Assembly (NCBI RefSeq): GCF_000203815.1
Contig: NW_004457723.1
Location: 992,001-1,056,000, forward strand
Direction: 5' to 3'
DNA from: Cavenderia fasciculata
Taxonomy: Eukaryota > Evosea > Eumycetozoa > Acytosteliales > Cavenderiaceae
DNA length: 64,000 bases
In this document: positions 11,466-24,150 of the stretch, in pieces
Layout of the letters: each line of letters begins with the position of its first letter
Position numbering within the stretch: position 1 is the first letter of the stretch
Made by a program: the position numbers and the translations under genes
The notes under the pieces: model-generated
What the model was told of the DNA's origin: nothing
What the model saw: only the letters and a program-made list of their open reading frames with translations
The model's database searches: none

Positions 11466-11891
11466 ATGTCATTATTAGTCAGAACTATTCAAAGAACATC
11501 AATCCTTGCTCCACGTATGGGATCAACTGCCTTTATCCTCAGAGCAAAGGATAACCTTAAAGAAAGAGAAGATGCCTTGGAAGAACAATATGTCAAGGAA
11601 AAGGAAAAGGATGACCTCAGAAAATTAAAAGACGTATGTAATCACATACATCAGATGACATAAAGAAAGGAAAGAAGAAAGATTGATACTAATAATAATA
11701 ATGTAATCATATGATATATACTATTTCTTCTTTCTCTCTAGAAATTAACAAAGGATGAAGCTAAAAAGGTTGATACTAGCAGTGTACAAGGTGTACAAAG
11801 ATCAAAGAAGGAAATTGATTCTGAAATTGTTAGCTTGGAAAAGAAAGTAAAGGAACTCCAAGACCAAATTTCAAAGTTAAAGAAAAAGTAA
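11466..11891 (+). CDS. Mitochondrial ATP synthase inhibitor (IF1 family)
   Basis: Two exons, 11466-11633 and 11742-11891, give a 105-residue protein. A short basic presequence (MSLLVRTIQRTSILAPRMGS) suggests mitochondrial import. The core resembles the IF1 inhibitory helix (LKEREDALEEQYVKEKEKDD), which binds F1-ATPase and blocks ATP hydrolysis when the membrane potential falls. The C-terminal half is a Lys/Glu heptad coiled coil (VSLEKKVKELQDQISKLKKK), as used for dimerisation in IF1. Length is close to known family members. The intron begins GTATGT and interrupts the inhibitory region after KLKD. Confidence 0.8.
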
Positions 11892-12079
11892 ACAAAAGTA
11901 AAGAAAGTTAATACTTTTCTCCTCCTTTCTCTAAATATAAATAAAAAAGAATAATAATTGTAATATTTTTAAAAATATTGTTTGTTTGTCTCTTGTCTTG
12001 TGGTTTGGTTGTTTGTTGTTATAATTATTATATTATCTATACAAAATTTATTTATTTCTCTCCATCGATCAAGATCATA

Positions 12080-12805
12080 TTAATCATCACTTTCTTCTTC
12101 TTGACTGTCTTCATCATCTTCATATTCATCTTCACTATCTGCAACATATTTATGATTTGGATTTCCAATTAAATCATCTAATCCACCATCACTGTCACTA
12201 TCATAGTTGTTTATGACAATCTTGTTGTTATTATCGATAGACTTTTGTTGTTGTTGTTGTTTAGTATTATCTTCTTGGAATTCTTTTGGCCTATATAGAA
12301 GATATAATTGCATAAGTATAAGTATACTATCTTTTCTGTCGTTTGTTTGTTTGTTTGTTTGTTTGTTTGTTTGTTTGTTTGTTTGTTTGTTTGTTACATA
12401 CCAAAGATTAACTTTTACAAGATGTTTAATTTGATCTTCACCCAAGATACTAACAATAGAGGTTCTAACCTTACTTGTTTCTTGTGTATCTTCTTGATCA
12501 ATAATAGCATATGTACTACCTATACGTCACAACAAGATAGAAGTTAATAGTTAGCAACATATCACTTTTTCTATCTATATATTTCATTCTATCTGTCTAT
12601 CTATCTATGTATGTTTACCTTTCTTTATCCATAACTTTTTATTAAATTTAGAAGGGAGGATAGCCAATGTAGTTGTTCCATTTGAGTATTGTACCTCTGT
12701 TAATTTGCCACCCCGAATGTCAACAACCTTGACGATGGATTGTGTTTCATTGGGTTCGACCAAATCATTCAGAGAGGATGTGACATGTTTACGAGCGTGA
12801 CTCAT
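12080..12805 (-). CDS. eif1ad: EIF1AD-type S1-like RNA-binding protein
   Basis: Three exons, 12619-12805, 12402-12519 and 12080-12290, give 171 residues. The N-terminus (MSHARKHV) and the S1/IF1A-like OB fold match EIF1AD: the segments ILPSKFNKKLWIKKG and SYAIID, then LVKVNLWPKEF. The tail is highly acidic with Asp/Glu/Ser runs (YDSDSDGGLDDLIG, then SEDEYEDDEDSQEEESDD), as in EIF1AD. The animal protein is nuclear and linked to ribosome maturation and stress. Function here is by homology. The second intron (minus strand) carries the TTTG array. The start lies 235 bases from the divergent DHHC gene. Confidence 0.88.
12341..12394. repeat. TTTG tetranucleotide array in an intron
   Basis: About 13 uninterrupted GTTT/TTTG copies lie inside the second intron of the EIF1AD gene, immediately after its GTATGT donor on the minus strand. 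Confidence 0.92.
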
Positions 12806-13040
12806 TAAAATATACCCTAATGCTATGTATTATTACTAACAAACACTTTTGTTTTGTTATATCTAACTAAAATTGCTATAATTACACACAAAGCAAGATA
12901 GAAATCTTAAAGATTGCTCTGGTCAATCGTTCGTTTTTTTTTTTTTTAATTAAAATTAATTAATGCAACAAAAGGTCATTCTCTCTTTCATTGCTATATA
13001 GATTAGACATATGTAATAGTTAGTTAGATAGTTTGGTAGA

Positions 13041-13955
13041 ATGGATTTATTTGACTTTGTAGTGTTAACAGTCATCGTTATCTTGTTACCATTGGTAGCA
13101 GATTTACTCAATGGCATGTTCCCACACGCTAAAATTGGTAGAATTGCACAGAGAGTAGTTGGATATGTATTGGTATTTTTTATAGCATCGCTTATTCTAG
13201 TTGCTTTCTATCTTTGGTATTCGGTCTACTTTCCCTATCTCGTGATGACACGCGATTTGGAGGCATCTTCACTAGTCTATCACCTCAATGTCTTTACTTG
13301 TGTATTCCTCGTATTCACAATACTCTTTTACTATTATATGGCAATCACAACAACCTCTTTTATGAAAATACAACCAATCAACAATAATAAGAGTGGTGGA
13401 GATGGAGATTCATCATCTGTTGGTGGAACCTCTAAAACACAACAATGTAAGCATTGTAATGCAAACAAATCAACTAGTAGTAGATCATATCATTGTAGAA
13501 TATGTAAAAGATGTACAGGTAGAATGGATCATCATTGTCCATTTATTGCCAATTGTGTAGGTGTTCGTAACCACCACTACTTTATATCATTTCTAGTGTA
13601 TGCTATCATGGGCATCTCATACGCCTGTTATCTTTCATATCAACCGTTCCGAGACTGTATACTAAACACGCCATTAGAGGATGCACTCTGTCACCAACTT
13701 GGAAAACACAACTATATATTTTTGTGTGCTTGTTTGGTACATCTCCCCATTGCAGCCATCCTCTCGTGGCAGCTATACGTAGTGCTCGCCGACACCATGA
13801 CCGTAGAGATACTTGGTCACTTTAGAACCATCCCTTTCAAACGTTGGATCCCATGGTTATACACCAATTTTAAAAAGAATTACAAATTATCCAACTTATC
13901 CAATCTCTACAATAATCGTTGGAAACTTTATAATTTAATTGTACCATTTATATAA
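13041..13955 (+). CDS. DHHC-type protein S-palmitoyltransferase
   Basis: A single-exon gene of 304 residues. Two transmembrane helices (about 8-26 and 40-62) and a third near 80-105 precede a cytosolic Cys-rich domain: CKHCNANKSTSSRSYHC, then CKRC and MDHHCPFIANCVGVRNH (about 134-180). The catalytic tetrapeptide is DHHC. Further transmembrane helices follow (FISFLVYAIMGISYA; FLCACLVHLPIAAIL). The enzyme is autoacylated on the DHHC Cys and transfers palmitate to substrate cysteines on endomembranes. Substrate and compartment are not predictable. The start is the first Met after a T-rich leader, close to the divergent EIF1AD gene. Confidence 0.92.
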   Translation: MDLFDFVVLTVIVILLPLVADLLNGMFPHAKIGRIAQRVVGYVLVFFIASLILVAFYLWYSVYFPYLVMTRDLEASSLVYHLNVFTCVFLVFTILFYYYMAITTTSFMKIQPINNNKSGGDGDSSSVGGTSKTQQCKHCNANKSTSSRSYHCRICKRCTGRMDHHCPFIANCVGVRNHHYFISFLVYAIMGISYACYLSYQPFRDCILNTPLEDALCHQLGKHNYIFLCACLVHLPIAAILSWQLYVVLADTMTVEILGHFRTIPFKRWIPWLYTNFKKNYKLSNLSNLYNNRWKLYNLIVPFI

Positions 13956-14087
13956 AACAAAGTAATAATAATAACAAATAACTTATTTATTTCTTTCTTA
14001 CAAATTTTACAAATGTTTTTTTAATTTTAATTTATTTACAAAAAGATGATTTAATTTAATTTGGATTTAATTTGGATTTGTTTTGAT

Positions 14088-16247
14088 TTACAATTCATCC
14101 ATTTCATGTGCAACTGATATGGCACTCATACCAAATGTAGCACCTGAAGAATACCCAGATTCAGATTCAGAGTTGATATTATTTGGACCACCAGGTGTAA
14201 TGGTCGACCCAGAGTGGTTGTTGGTAGATGAACCAAAACCGGTAGATGATGTGAAGTGGTCGAGTTTGGCACTAATAATCTTGGCAAATCTATTGTTGCA
14301 CACAATGGATCCTCTCCAAATACTCCTGGTACGACTCGTCAATCCATAGAGGAGGAAGCTGAAAACACCAAAGATACGGATACAGAAAACAAAAAAGCCT
14401 ATGCCAACTGCATTGGGACCTTGGACAATACATTCTGCAATAGGATCAACAGTCTTTGGATTTGTCAAACATGCAAAGTAGGTTGGAATGGAATCATAAA
14501 ATCGATCAAGTGATGATACTACATATTGATCAAAAGAAAACAAATACAAAAGAATTGTATAGTATGCCAACAAACTACAAATTGGTTTGATTTCCATTTT
14601 TAAAATATTCCACCTTGATTGATCGGTTTTTGATATTTTTACTGATACAATCTAAATATAAAAGTATTTAAAATATTAAGTTAATCTAATCAAAACAAAA
14701 CAACTACAAATATTTGTTTGTAAGTCTACTTACAAGATAGATTTCTCTCATTAATAATAATAAGAAAATAGTACCAGCAAATAAGAATACAGCCAATGGT
14801 CCCCAAAAGAATGCATTTCTATATTTTGGTGTTGCTATCCAACAACTATATAAAAAAAATAAAATTAATAAATGTAAATATTATTTGTTTGTTGGTTTGT
14901 TTTTCTGACATACAAAACATTTCCAGGACCAGCATGATAATCTCTAGCAGATATAGTAACAATTGGACAAACCAATGAAACTATACTAGTACCGATACAA
15001 TAGTATTTGAAGAAATATTCATTTTTCTTAGATCCGACTGTCTTGATGGCATACCAAATTTCAAAGGTCATGATAGACCACCATGTCACAACGTAGAGTG
15101 CGGACAGATGGAGGATAAACCCTGTTGCAATACAATAGTCGTCGATGGGGGAAGCAGAACGACCTGGTTCTGGACAGAGATACTGGTCACCTTTGAATGC
15201 CTGGATAACACCTGCCAAAGCAATACCAAAGGCACCAGACATGACACAAATATTAATCTTGTCAAACCTTGTCATCTTTGGATTCAGTGGACCGTAGGTG
15301 ATGATTAAAAAGGACGTACAAAAGAGTGAAAGGAACGATAAAATATCACCCATTGTATAGATTTGTTTCCAAGTCTTGGGTGTAAAGATGGGCGATGGAC
15401 AAGGCGATACACATGAACTAGTGTTGGAGACATACGTGTAACCTTGGTATTTTGAAGCAGCATGGTCATCGGTTGGATGTAAAAGGAGTGGACTTGGACA
15501 AAGTGAATAGGTGACATTGGAATCTATTAAATATGGGTCTTGACAGGTAACCGAGTAATTGGCCGATCCCCCATTATACGACGTTAGATTATAATAGGAT
15601 GTCTCTAGTGGAAAGGTTGAATAATTGTATACTCCATTGACAATGGTTGCATCACAGTTTACAAATGACTTTGGGATACTACACAAATTAGTTGTATTGA
15701 CACAATTCTTTGAACATGGGTATTTTGGGAATGCCAATACAACCGATGAATTTGTTTCTTTAAATTCTACACATTCCATAAAAAACTATAAATATTGATA
15801 TATTAGTTTTTTGGTTTGTTGGAATAGTTTCTTTCACTCTAATAATATTATACTTACAAATGCACATAGAGTTTTATAGGTATCTTGGATCTTACAAGCA
15901 TCTGAACCACTAAAATCCAGAATTAACTTTAATTGTAATGCTTGATCTCTCAGATCGGTCTGAGTTGTTGTTGAATTGACATAAACAGAATCTAGTAGAA
16001 GATTAATAAAGAAATTAAATGGATCAAGTTAGTTTGGTTGGACAGAGGGGTTAGGGGATAAATAAATATTTCAAATATCTTTACTAGCATTGGCCAAAAG
16101 TCCGTCACAAATGGGGGTACCTATGGGATCACCTATATAAGGTTCACAACGACCAGTTGGATCAACAGGATAATAATCTTGAGCTGTACAATAAACAATT
16201 AGGAGAATTGATAAAATTAAATAAATGTAAACAATGAATTTCATCAT
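14088..16247 (-). CDS. Frizzled/smoothened-like seven-transmembrane receptor
   Basis: Five exons, 16085-16247, 15858-15991, 14914-15785, 14734-14845 and 14088-14651, splice in frame to 614 residues. A signal peptide (VYIYLILSILLIVYCTA) leads into a Cys-rich extracellular domain (CEPYIGDPIGTPICDGLLAN; CKIQDTYKTLCAFF; many Cys and N-glycosylation sites). Seven membrane segments follow from about residue 245. The end of the last helix reads RTRSIW, an Arg version of the KTxxxW motif used by frizzled receptors for Dishevelled binding. The C-terminal tail is Ser/Gly/Asn-rich. This family (fsl genes) is greatly expanded in dictyostelids, which lack Wnt ligands, so the ligand is unknown. The start has two adjacent Met codons; the outermost was taken. 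Confidence 0.88.
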
Positions 16248-16254
16248 TTTAGAT

Positions 16255-16257
16255 ATA

Positions 16258-16288
<31 letters not shown>

Positions 16289-16291
16289 ATA
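16255..16291. repeat. AAAT tetranucleotide array
   Basis: About nine ATAA copies lie immediately upstream of the receptor start codon. Confidence 0.85.
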
Positions 16292-19258
16292 TTTTGTGTA
16301 TATGTACAATATAGATATAAATATATCTATTGAAACTATATATATCTCTCTCTTATCTCACAACAATGAAAGTGAAGTTGTGTATTATATATGGGTATGT
16401 GAAACTTTAATTTATAAATAAATCTTGATTGATGAAATAAAATTTTAAAGTATGCGGATAAAGATTGATCCGAATAGGAGATTTCTTGTTTGCTTACCTT
16501 ACATTGTTGGAGTTTAATACCCTCCTCGAAATGATTTATAAAAAGTTAGCACTCACTCTACAACCGTCTACTTCTTTTACTGGGATAAAGAGTTCCCAAA
16601 TGATGTTTGCTCTCTTTCAAACAATGCAACAACAACATCACCCACATCGCCATGAGGGTTACTATAGAGGTCTTGAGATGTATGTACCTTGTCCATATCC
16701 AAAAGTACTTGAGAATTGTAGATATTTTCAATATCCGCAAATCCATTGGAGCCTAGCCCTTGAAAAATCGTGATACGGGGATCATCGCAACTCCTGAAAC
16801 TTTCCATCAGTATCCTCGTAAACCAAAAAAGATCGGCAATTTAAATATCCAGTTGAATGGAAAGCCTCCCATCTTTGAAAAGGTATTTCACTGTTTTGTC
16901 CGTGTTACTCTAATCCTTCAACCAACCCATCATCTTTGCATATATCTCGATGTGAGGGGAAACTAGACAGCCGATCTGTATTCGCTATTCTCTCTGGTTG
17001 TAGGACAACGGTATACGACATATCACCTTCGTCTTCATTTGCTTCAAGATTAGATAGATTAACCGATTATGGCTTTGATAGTAGTAGCCGCTTTGCTGGA
17101 CTTCATCAGGCAATTCAATTTCAAGAAAGGTAGGTCATCAAACTAAAACTAAACTAAATTAACTTGTTGTAGCTATATGTTTGTAAATTGGAAATATAAT
17201 ATAATAATGATGATATGAGATTGAAGTTGGGATCGATCACCTCTTTCATAGACTATGGTTTCTTTGGTTACCTCTGCTCTACTTTGACCATTCACTTAAT
17301 GTCATTAGGTGTAATAAACACTGACCTGACGTTTAATTAAACGAAATGAAGCAAATGAAGCTGCTCCGTTGTCTCTATTTGCTGAATTAATATTAACTAA
17401 CAAACTACTATGTTGAAAGAATGCACCAAGCAACCGATACTGGATGACATTCATTGTTTATGAATCAACGAAACAGTCTTGTCTTGTCTCGTCTGTCATA
17501 CTATACTATGCTTTTATAATGAAAAAATTTTTTGGAGGTTCTCCTCATATTGAATTCAAAGAATGGAATTCCATTCACAAACTATTTTTTTTGCGCAAAA
17601 CTCATCCTCCATATTTAATGACAGAGGAACAAATACTTTAATTATTATTATAGACCAAAGAAACAAAGTATAAGCAATATTATACTACTAATTATTTATT
17701 AAAAGAAGAAGAAGAGTTAAATATTAACCTTTATAAACGAACGAACAAACGAACTAGACAACAACAAGTCTGAATTAAACAAGGGTAAGGCATAATTCAA
17801 ACAAGCTGAACAAGCAAAGCGATGATACCATCCACTCCAAAATAATTTAAAAAAAAAAAAACAAAAACCCAAAACCCTTTCGCACTCTCTCTCCCTCTCA
17901 CTCTGTGTCTGCACACCTGATCTATCATTGCTAGCAAGACAATCACACCCACACCCTACCTATCATATCATATTATATTATTATATTTCTTTTCTTTTCA
18001 TTGTTCTTAAAACTAGTTAGTAGTAAATATCAATCAATAAGTGAATATATATATTCATCACTATCAATCAAAAGAGAAGAGAATAGATTTATAGTCACAA
18101 ATCAGATTTAATATACCTATAGGTGCAAAGCGACTGGTCGACATAGAGAGAGAGAGAGAGAGAACGATACTACAACAACTCACCATCGCCGTCGTCGTCT
18201 TATTGCTCACCACATATATACCGCCACCACCAGAACCACTTACATTTACACAACACACTACTCACTCCACTCACCCACCTACCAATAACAACAGCTGCAA
18301 GGGAAAGAGTGTTTGTTTATTTTTCTCCATTATCATAATAATATTATTGATACATGATACAATTACAACTACAAAACGACAACATAAATATCAATTTAAA
18401 ATAATTAGATAGAGAGAGAGAGAGAGAAACAACAACATAATTATTATCTATCTATCTATAACAAAAAACGAAAGAAAAAGAAAAAGAAGAAATATTTAGA
18501 TAATTTCACATGAACAGGTACAATAACGAATAGACATAAACAACAGCAGATAGAAGTGTTATTTCAAGATTATTTGGAATCATATTTTTAATTCACAAAG
18601 TCATTGTCAGTATAGTAGCAGTAACAGTAGTTGTTGTGGACAATATTGTAGTGGTAATAATAATAATAATAATAATAATTTGATGAGATAAAGACAATAG
18701 TCATCAATCACATCAAGAGATGTGTTGTAATCATTTTGTCAATCATTTAGAGTATCTCCTAGACTTGGGATGTCAGGGACTTGCTTGTGTGATTGTTGTG
18801 ATGATAAAATTTTATTTATAATTATCGGTCTGCCCTCCTATTTTTTTTTTTTTTTTTTCTCGTTTGTGTTTTTTTTTATTAATTTTGTTGTAAAAAAAAA
18901 AAATTGTTGTTATTTCAAAATATTTCATTATTACTACAATTCAATTGATTGATCGACTATAGTTCTATTCTATAAATATACGATTAAAACTACTCCTCCT
19001 CATCCTCCTCTCAAGGTAAAAATGCTTGCAACAGTGGGATTGACACACCATAGGATTTGTTTTTGTTTCAATCATCATCATCATCATCATCATCTCAATA
19101 GTTTAGATTTGTAGACTAATTATAATTTACTAATACTCATATCTTGTCCATCTTAATCATCATCTAGATAAACAATATAAATTCAACAACAGGATACTTA
19201 TTATTTATTTAGAAACTTTACATCAACATAATATAAAAAAAAGAGAAAAAGATAGAAA
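16292..19258. other. Gene-poor region upstream of the Rab gene
   Basis: Nearly 3 kb without an intact gene. It holds a decayed minus-strand gene (16560-17135), dinucleotide AG arrays (18147-18162, 18410-18426), A- and T-runs and CAT repeats (19072-19092). Open frames between 17440 and 18960 are low-complexity or short and show no family resemblance. The AG/CT-rich part from about 18.1 kb probably contains the Rab promoter and 5' leader. Confidence 0.5.
16560..17135 (-). pseudogene. Decayed protein-coding gene, unknown family
   Basis: Reading the minus strand from 17135, protein-like segments follow each other in different frames: FLEIELPDEVQQSGYYYQSH; YTVVLQPERIANTDRL; IPFQRWEAFHSTGYLNC, running into FLVYEDTDGKFQELR; then ITIFQGLGSNGFADIENIYN to LFEREQTSFGN. 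Stops or shifts lie between them (near 16,975, 16,900 and 16,795). Composition is that of a folded protein rather than of chance frames. I do not recognise the family. No splice sites explain the frame changes. Confidence 0.35.
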
Positions 19259-20394
<1,136 letters not shown>

Positions 20395-20822
20395 TTTGTT
20401 AGTATTATTTATGTTTTACAATTATATTTCTTCTCTTTTACAATTACCACCACCCTCCTCCTCTACTCATCACTACCAAATAACAACAACAATATAACTT
20501 ATATTAAAAAGACCCCAACAACAACACTATAACAATAACAACAAACCAAAACTCTCTCCCCCTTTATTATTTAATAATTAATATATTAATAATAGATACA
20601 TGTATTTATGGATTTTAGTCTACACCAACTTTTGTGAGGTAGATTGGACTTTGGAATAAAAATAAATTACCCTTTCAAAAAAAAATAATAATTTAAGTAT
20701 TTATATACTAGAGTTAATTTATTTAATATTTTACTTTATTTAATTTAATAATAAAGTATATTTATATTTTTGTTTGTTTTGGAATTAATTGATTGTGATG
20801 GATTGTTGAATTCCTTATATTT
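20395..20822. other. Convergent 3' region
   Basis: The stretch between the 3' ends of the Rab gene and the ligase gene is AT-rich, with poly-A/T runs that may include polyadenylation signals (AATAAA-like at 20657 and elsewhere). No gene was seen. Confidence 0.5.
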
Positions 20823-23816
20823 TTAATAATCTTCATCAACCATTTTAAAACTATTGATTTTTTGATTTTTATACATATCAACGATTTGAGAGGCGGTGGT
20901 TGCATCTTCTGGATTCTTATCTTTACGAATTTGAATAAATCTTGGGAAACGAAGAGCTATGCCCTTGTTGGGATCCAACACACCGACGGCAGCAGTGTGA
21001 ATGGGAGAGATGGAGAGATCGGCGGCCAATACTTCCCAGACCTGAGATGGATTGAACCAAACATCTGGTTTTAAATTGTCAGATACGATATAGGTGTTTT
21101 TACAACTATTGGTGACTTGTGGTGCGAGGATCTCAGTAAATTCTTTCAGTTGTTCATCACTAAACCCAGTACCAATCTTGCAAAGAGTTTGGAAATCTTC
21201 ATTGTCATCGTCATAGCATGCCAATAAATAGGCACCATAGACACCAGTACGCTTACCCTTTCCGTACCATGCACCAATGGGAACAACGTCGACCGAGTCT
21301 GTCATGCCTGCCATGTAATCCTTTTTGATCTTGAGCCAGTTGTACGAACGCTTGGATGGTTCATAGATGGACTGCTCCTTGAGAGTTTTGACCATCAAAC
21401 CTTCGCAGTTGCCGTCGATGGCTTCTTGCAAGTACAGCTGGATATCGTTGACATCTGAGATGTTGGCGTGTTTGGCGTAGGTGAGGGCACCGGGCGTCTC
21501 TTTAAAGTTGGCATAGAGCACTTCACGACGCTTGTAGAATGGCTCGTCAATCAAACTCTTTCCGTTGAGGTAGAGCAAGTCAAAGGCAAATACACAGACT
21601 GGAATCTTAATTTGATCCAACGAAACACCCTTTCGAGGTCTCGAAGAGAGGATTTGGAACGAGAGAATCTTGTTGTTGGTAGGGTCGTACGCAACAGCCT
21701 CGCAATCCAGGATAAAAGAGGTGACACCCTCTCCAATGAATCGCTTGACGTTGGCGATGATATCGGGGTACTTGCCAGTATAGTCTTCGAGGTTACGTGT
21801 GTAGATGCTGATTTTACCGTCTTCGGTGAGATGGATTTGTGCGCGTTCACCATCATACTTGAACTCGCAGGTAAACTCCATCTCTTGGAATCGGTCCAAT
21901 ACTTGGGTGATACCGGTTGTTGGCTGTGCCAACATTGGCTTGACGGGGATACCAGCCATCAACCGACACGTCTCGAGGATCGTGTCAACACCATCGGCCA
22001 CTATCAATCGAGGTACGAGCAGGTCATAATTGGGTAACTGACTGTACGCACGTGTGACCTTGGCAACAGCCGCGTCTATCACACTTGCAAACTCCTCGGT
22101 AGTCTTACCCTTTCTAGTGTCCAACTTGCCATTGGGTTCCGATGCAATGAGTGCAGGTGGCGAGATGACCATGGCACGAGTCAACGCAATCAACACTGAT
22201 CGCTCTGCCAACCCAATACGTAGTTTACCCTGCAACGAACGGATAATGTAGAGTGCTTCACTCTCTTTGCAACTGACCAACAACTTTGTTATAAGATCCT
22301 TTTTTTTGTTTTGTGAAGAGTTGCCAGTCATGTCGGCAATCTGCGAGAATATCTTGAATACACCTTGGATGGTGAGTGGTGGTGGTGCAAACATCATTGT
22401 CTGGGTCATTCTACTCGATTGCGCAATGATACCCAAATCACCAACCGTCTTTAACTCCTGTTTGATAAATTCCATTGTACGACCTGTACTTTCAGCGACG
22501 GCCTTCATCAAAATCGATTCTCCAATGCCCAACTCCTTGCCACCATACGATGGACCAATCTTGTTGATTGACATATAAATGGTATTGATCAAATCACCTG
22601 GTGTCAATGCCATAATCGATCTAAATAAATTGGTTAAATGTTCAATGATTAAAAGTCTACGTGATGTTCCTTCAATTAATTCAAAGGTTTTTGCTAATGC
22701 CATATATGGTACTCTAAAAAAGTAAAAATAAATAAATAAATAATAATTAATACACAAATAAATCAATCTTTTAATATTAATATTAATAATATACATACGG
22801 TAATCCCTTTTTCCATTGTGCATCAGTGATTGGATGATATTTTGAAAGATTAGTTAATTCTTGTTCCAATTGTTTGGCAGTTGATTTTTGTTTGACTGGT
22901 TTCTTTACAAATATTTTCTTTTTTAAAACTACAGTTTCACCTTTTTCATTCTCTTCTTCTTCTTCAAATTCTTCTTCAATTACTTCTTCCTCATCCTCTT
23001 CTTCCTCTAATTCTTCTTCTTCTTCTAAAATTTCATTTTCATCGTTTGATTTTGTTGTTGTTGTAGAGGTAGTTGAAGTTGTTGAAGTAGTGGTTTCCAG
23101 ATTTTTTTTGGTTGGTAAAACTGTAACAGTTGGAATTAAGTTGTCTTTCTTGGTTGGTGAAGTTGTTTGTTTAATTGGTGAGGTTGATTTAATTGGTGTT
23201 GATGAAGCAGATGATTCTTGTGAATCACTCATTGTATTATTATTATTAGTGCCGACAGCAGGAATAGTGGAATTATTATTATTATTATTTTTCTTTGGAT
23301 CTTCTTCCATCTTTTTCTTTTTAATTGATGATCGTTATCCTCTTCCTTTTTCTCTTTGGTTTCCTTTTCCTTTTCCTTTTCCTTTGTATTCTTTTTAGTT
23401 GTTGTTGCAGTCTTCTTTGTTGTTGATTTTGCAGGCTTTTTAGGAGCAGCTTTCTTTGGTTTGGTTGGTGTTGGAGTTGGTGGTGAAATCGACTTTTCCT
23501 CGAAATTTGAAGAAGAGGAAGAAGAGACTTGGCTTGCAACTTTATGATCGTCATCACTCAAATCAAAGATATCATCTTCAATCTTTCGAGTGCTGATATT
23601 ACTGTCTTCCTCTTCCTCTTCTTCTACTTGTTCATCATCCCTATTCTTTCTTTTTAGTTTACTACTCTTATCATTATTATTATTGGTTGTTGATGATTTC
23701 TTCTTATCATCATCTTTACTTGTCGTACTCGTTTGTTGTTGTTTCTTTGGTGAAGTTTGTGAAGCTGATGTAGAATCAGTCTTCTTTGTCAAGAATGATA
23801 ACATTGAGCTTTGCAT
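20823..23816 (-). CDS. lig1: ATP-dependent DNA ligase I (frameshift in N-terminal tail)
   Basis: Replicative DNA ligase, which seals Okazaki fragments and repair nicks in the nucleus. Exon 1 (22799-23816) and exon 2 (20823-22713) join at GLP|VPYM. The N-terminus MQSSMLSFL has the spacing of a PCNA-interacting (PIP) box, as in other ligase I proteins. A long disordered, Lys- and Glu-rich tail follows. The DNA-binding, adenylation (FKYDGER, with the AMP-accepting Lys) and OB domains follow in exon 2, including the RPRKG and WLKIKKDY motifs. The frame from Met 23816 and the frame entering the catalytic part differ by one base. The switch must lie between about 23230 and 23335, near short A-runs with no visible splice sites. 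It may be an assembly or sequencing indel, or a real disruption. An in-frame Met at 23310 would give a ligase without the PIP box. Confidence 0.9.
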
Positions 23817-24150
23817 TGTTAAAAGTTATCTATTGTTGTTGTTGTTGTTTGAAAGTTACTCTCAAACAAACTAAAACTCTTTGAATGGGATATCTCTCTT
23901 CTCTGTAATTCTGATTGTAGTAAACACAGTATGTTGAGTAGAATGATTGATTCAAAAGTTTCCCGCGTTTTTTTATTTTCAAATTTAAAAAGGTGTCAGC
24001 CCTCTTTATCATTGTCATTACCCAACGTGCATATCAATATATATATTTATATATCTATCATCTCTATTATTACAACAGATTCATTAACCAAACTTTTATA
24101 TAAAGTATTAGTAGTAGAGGGTTTATATCAGTCTATATCCAATCACAAAA

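Noticed and set aside
17444-18952. Several 60-70 residue open frames before the Rab gene
   Set aside because: Short, low-complexity or built on AG, CAT and T runs; no neighbouring exon extends them.
21468-22037. 189-residue plus-strand frame opposite the ligase catalytic exon
   Set aside because: Antisense shadow of conserved ligase sequence.
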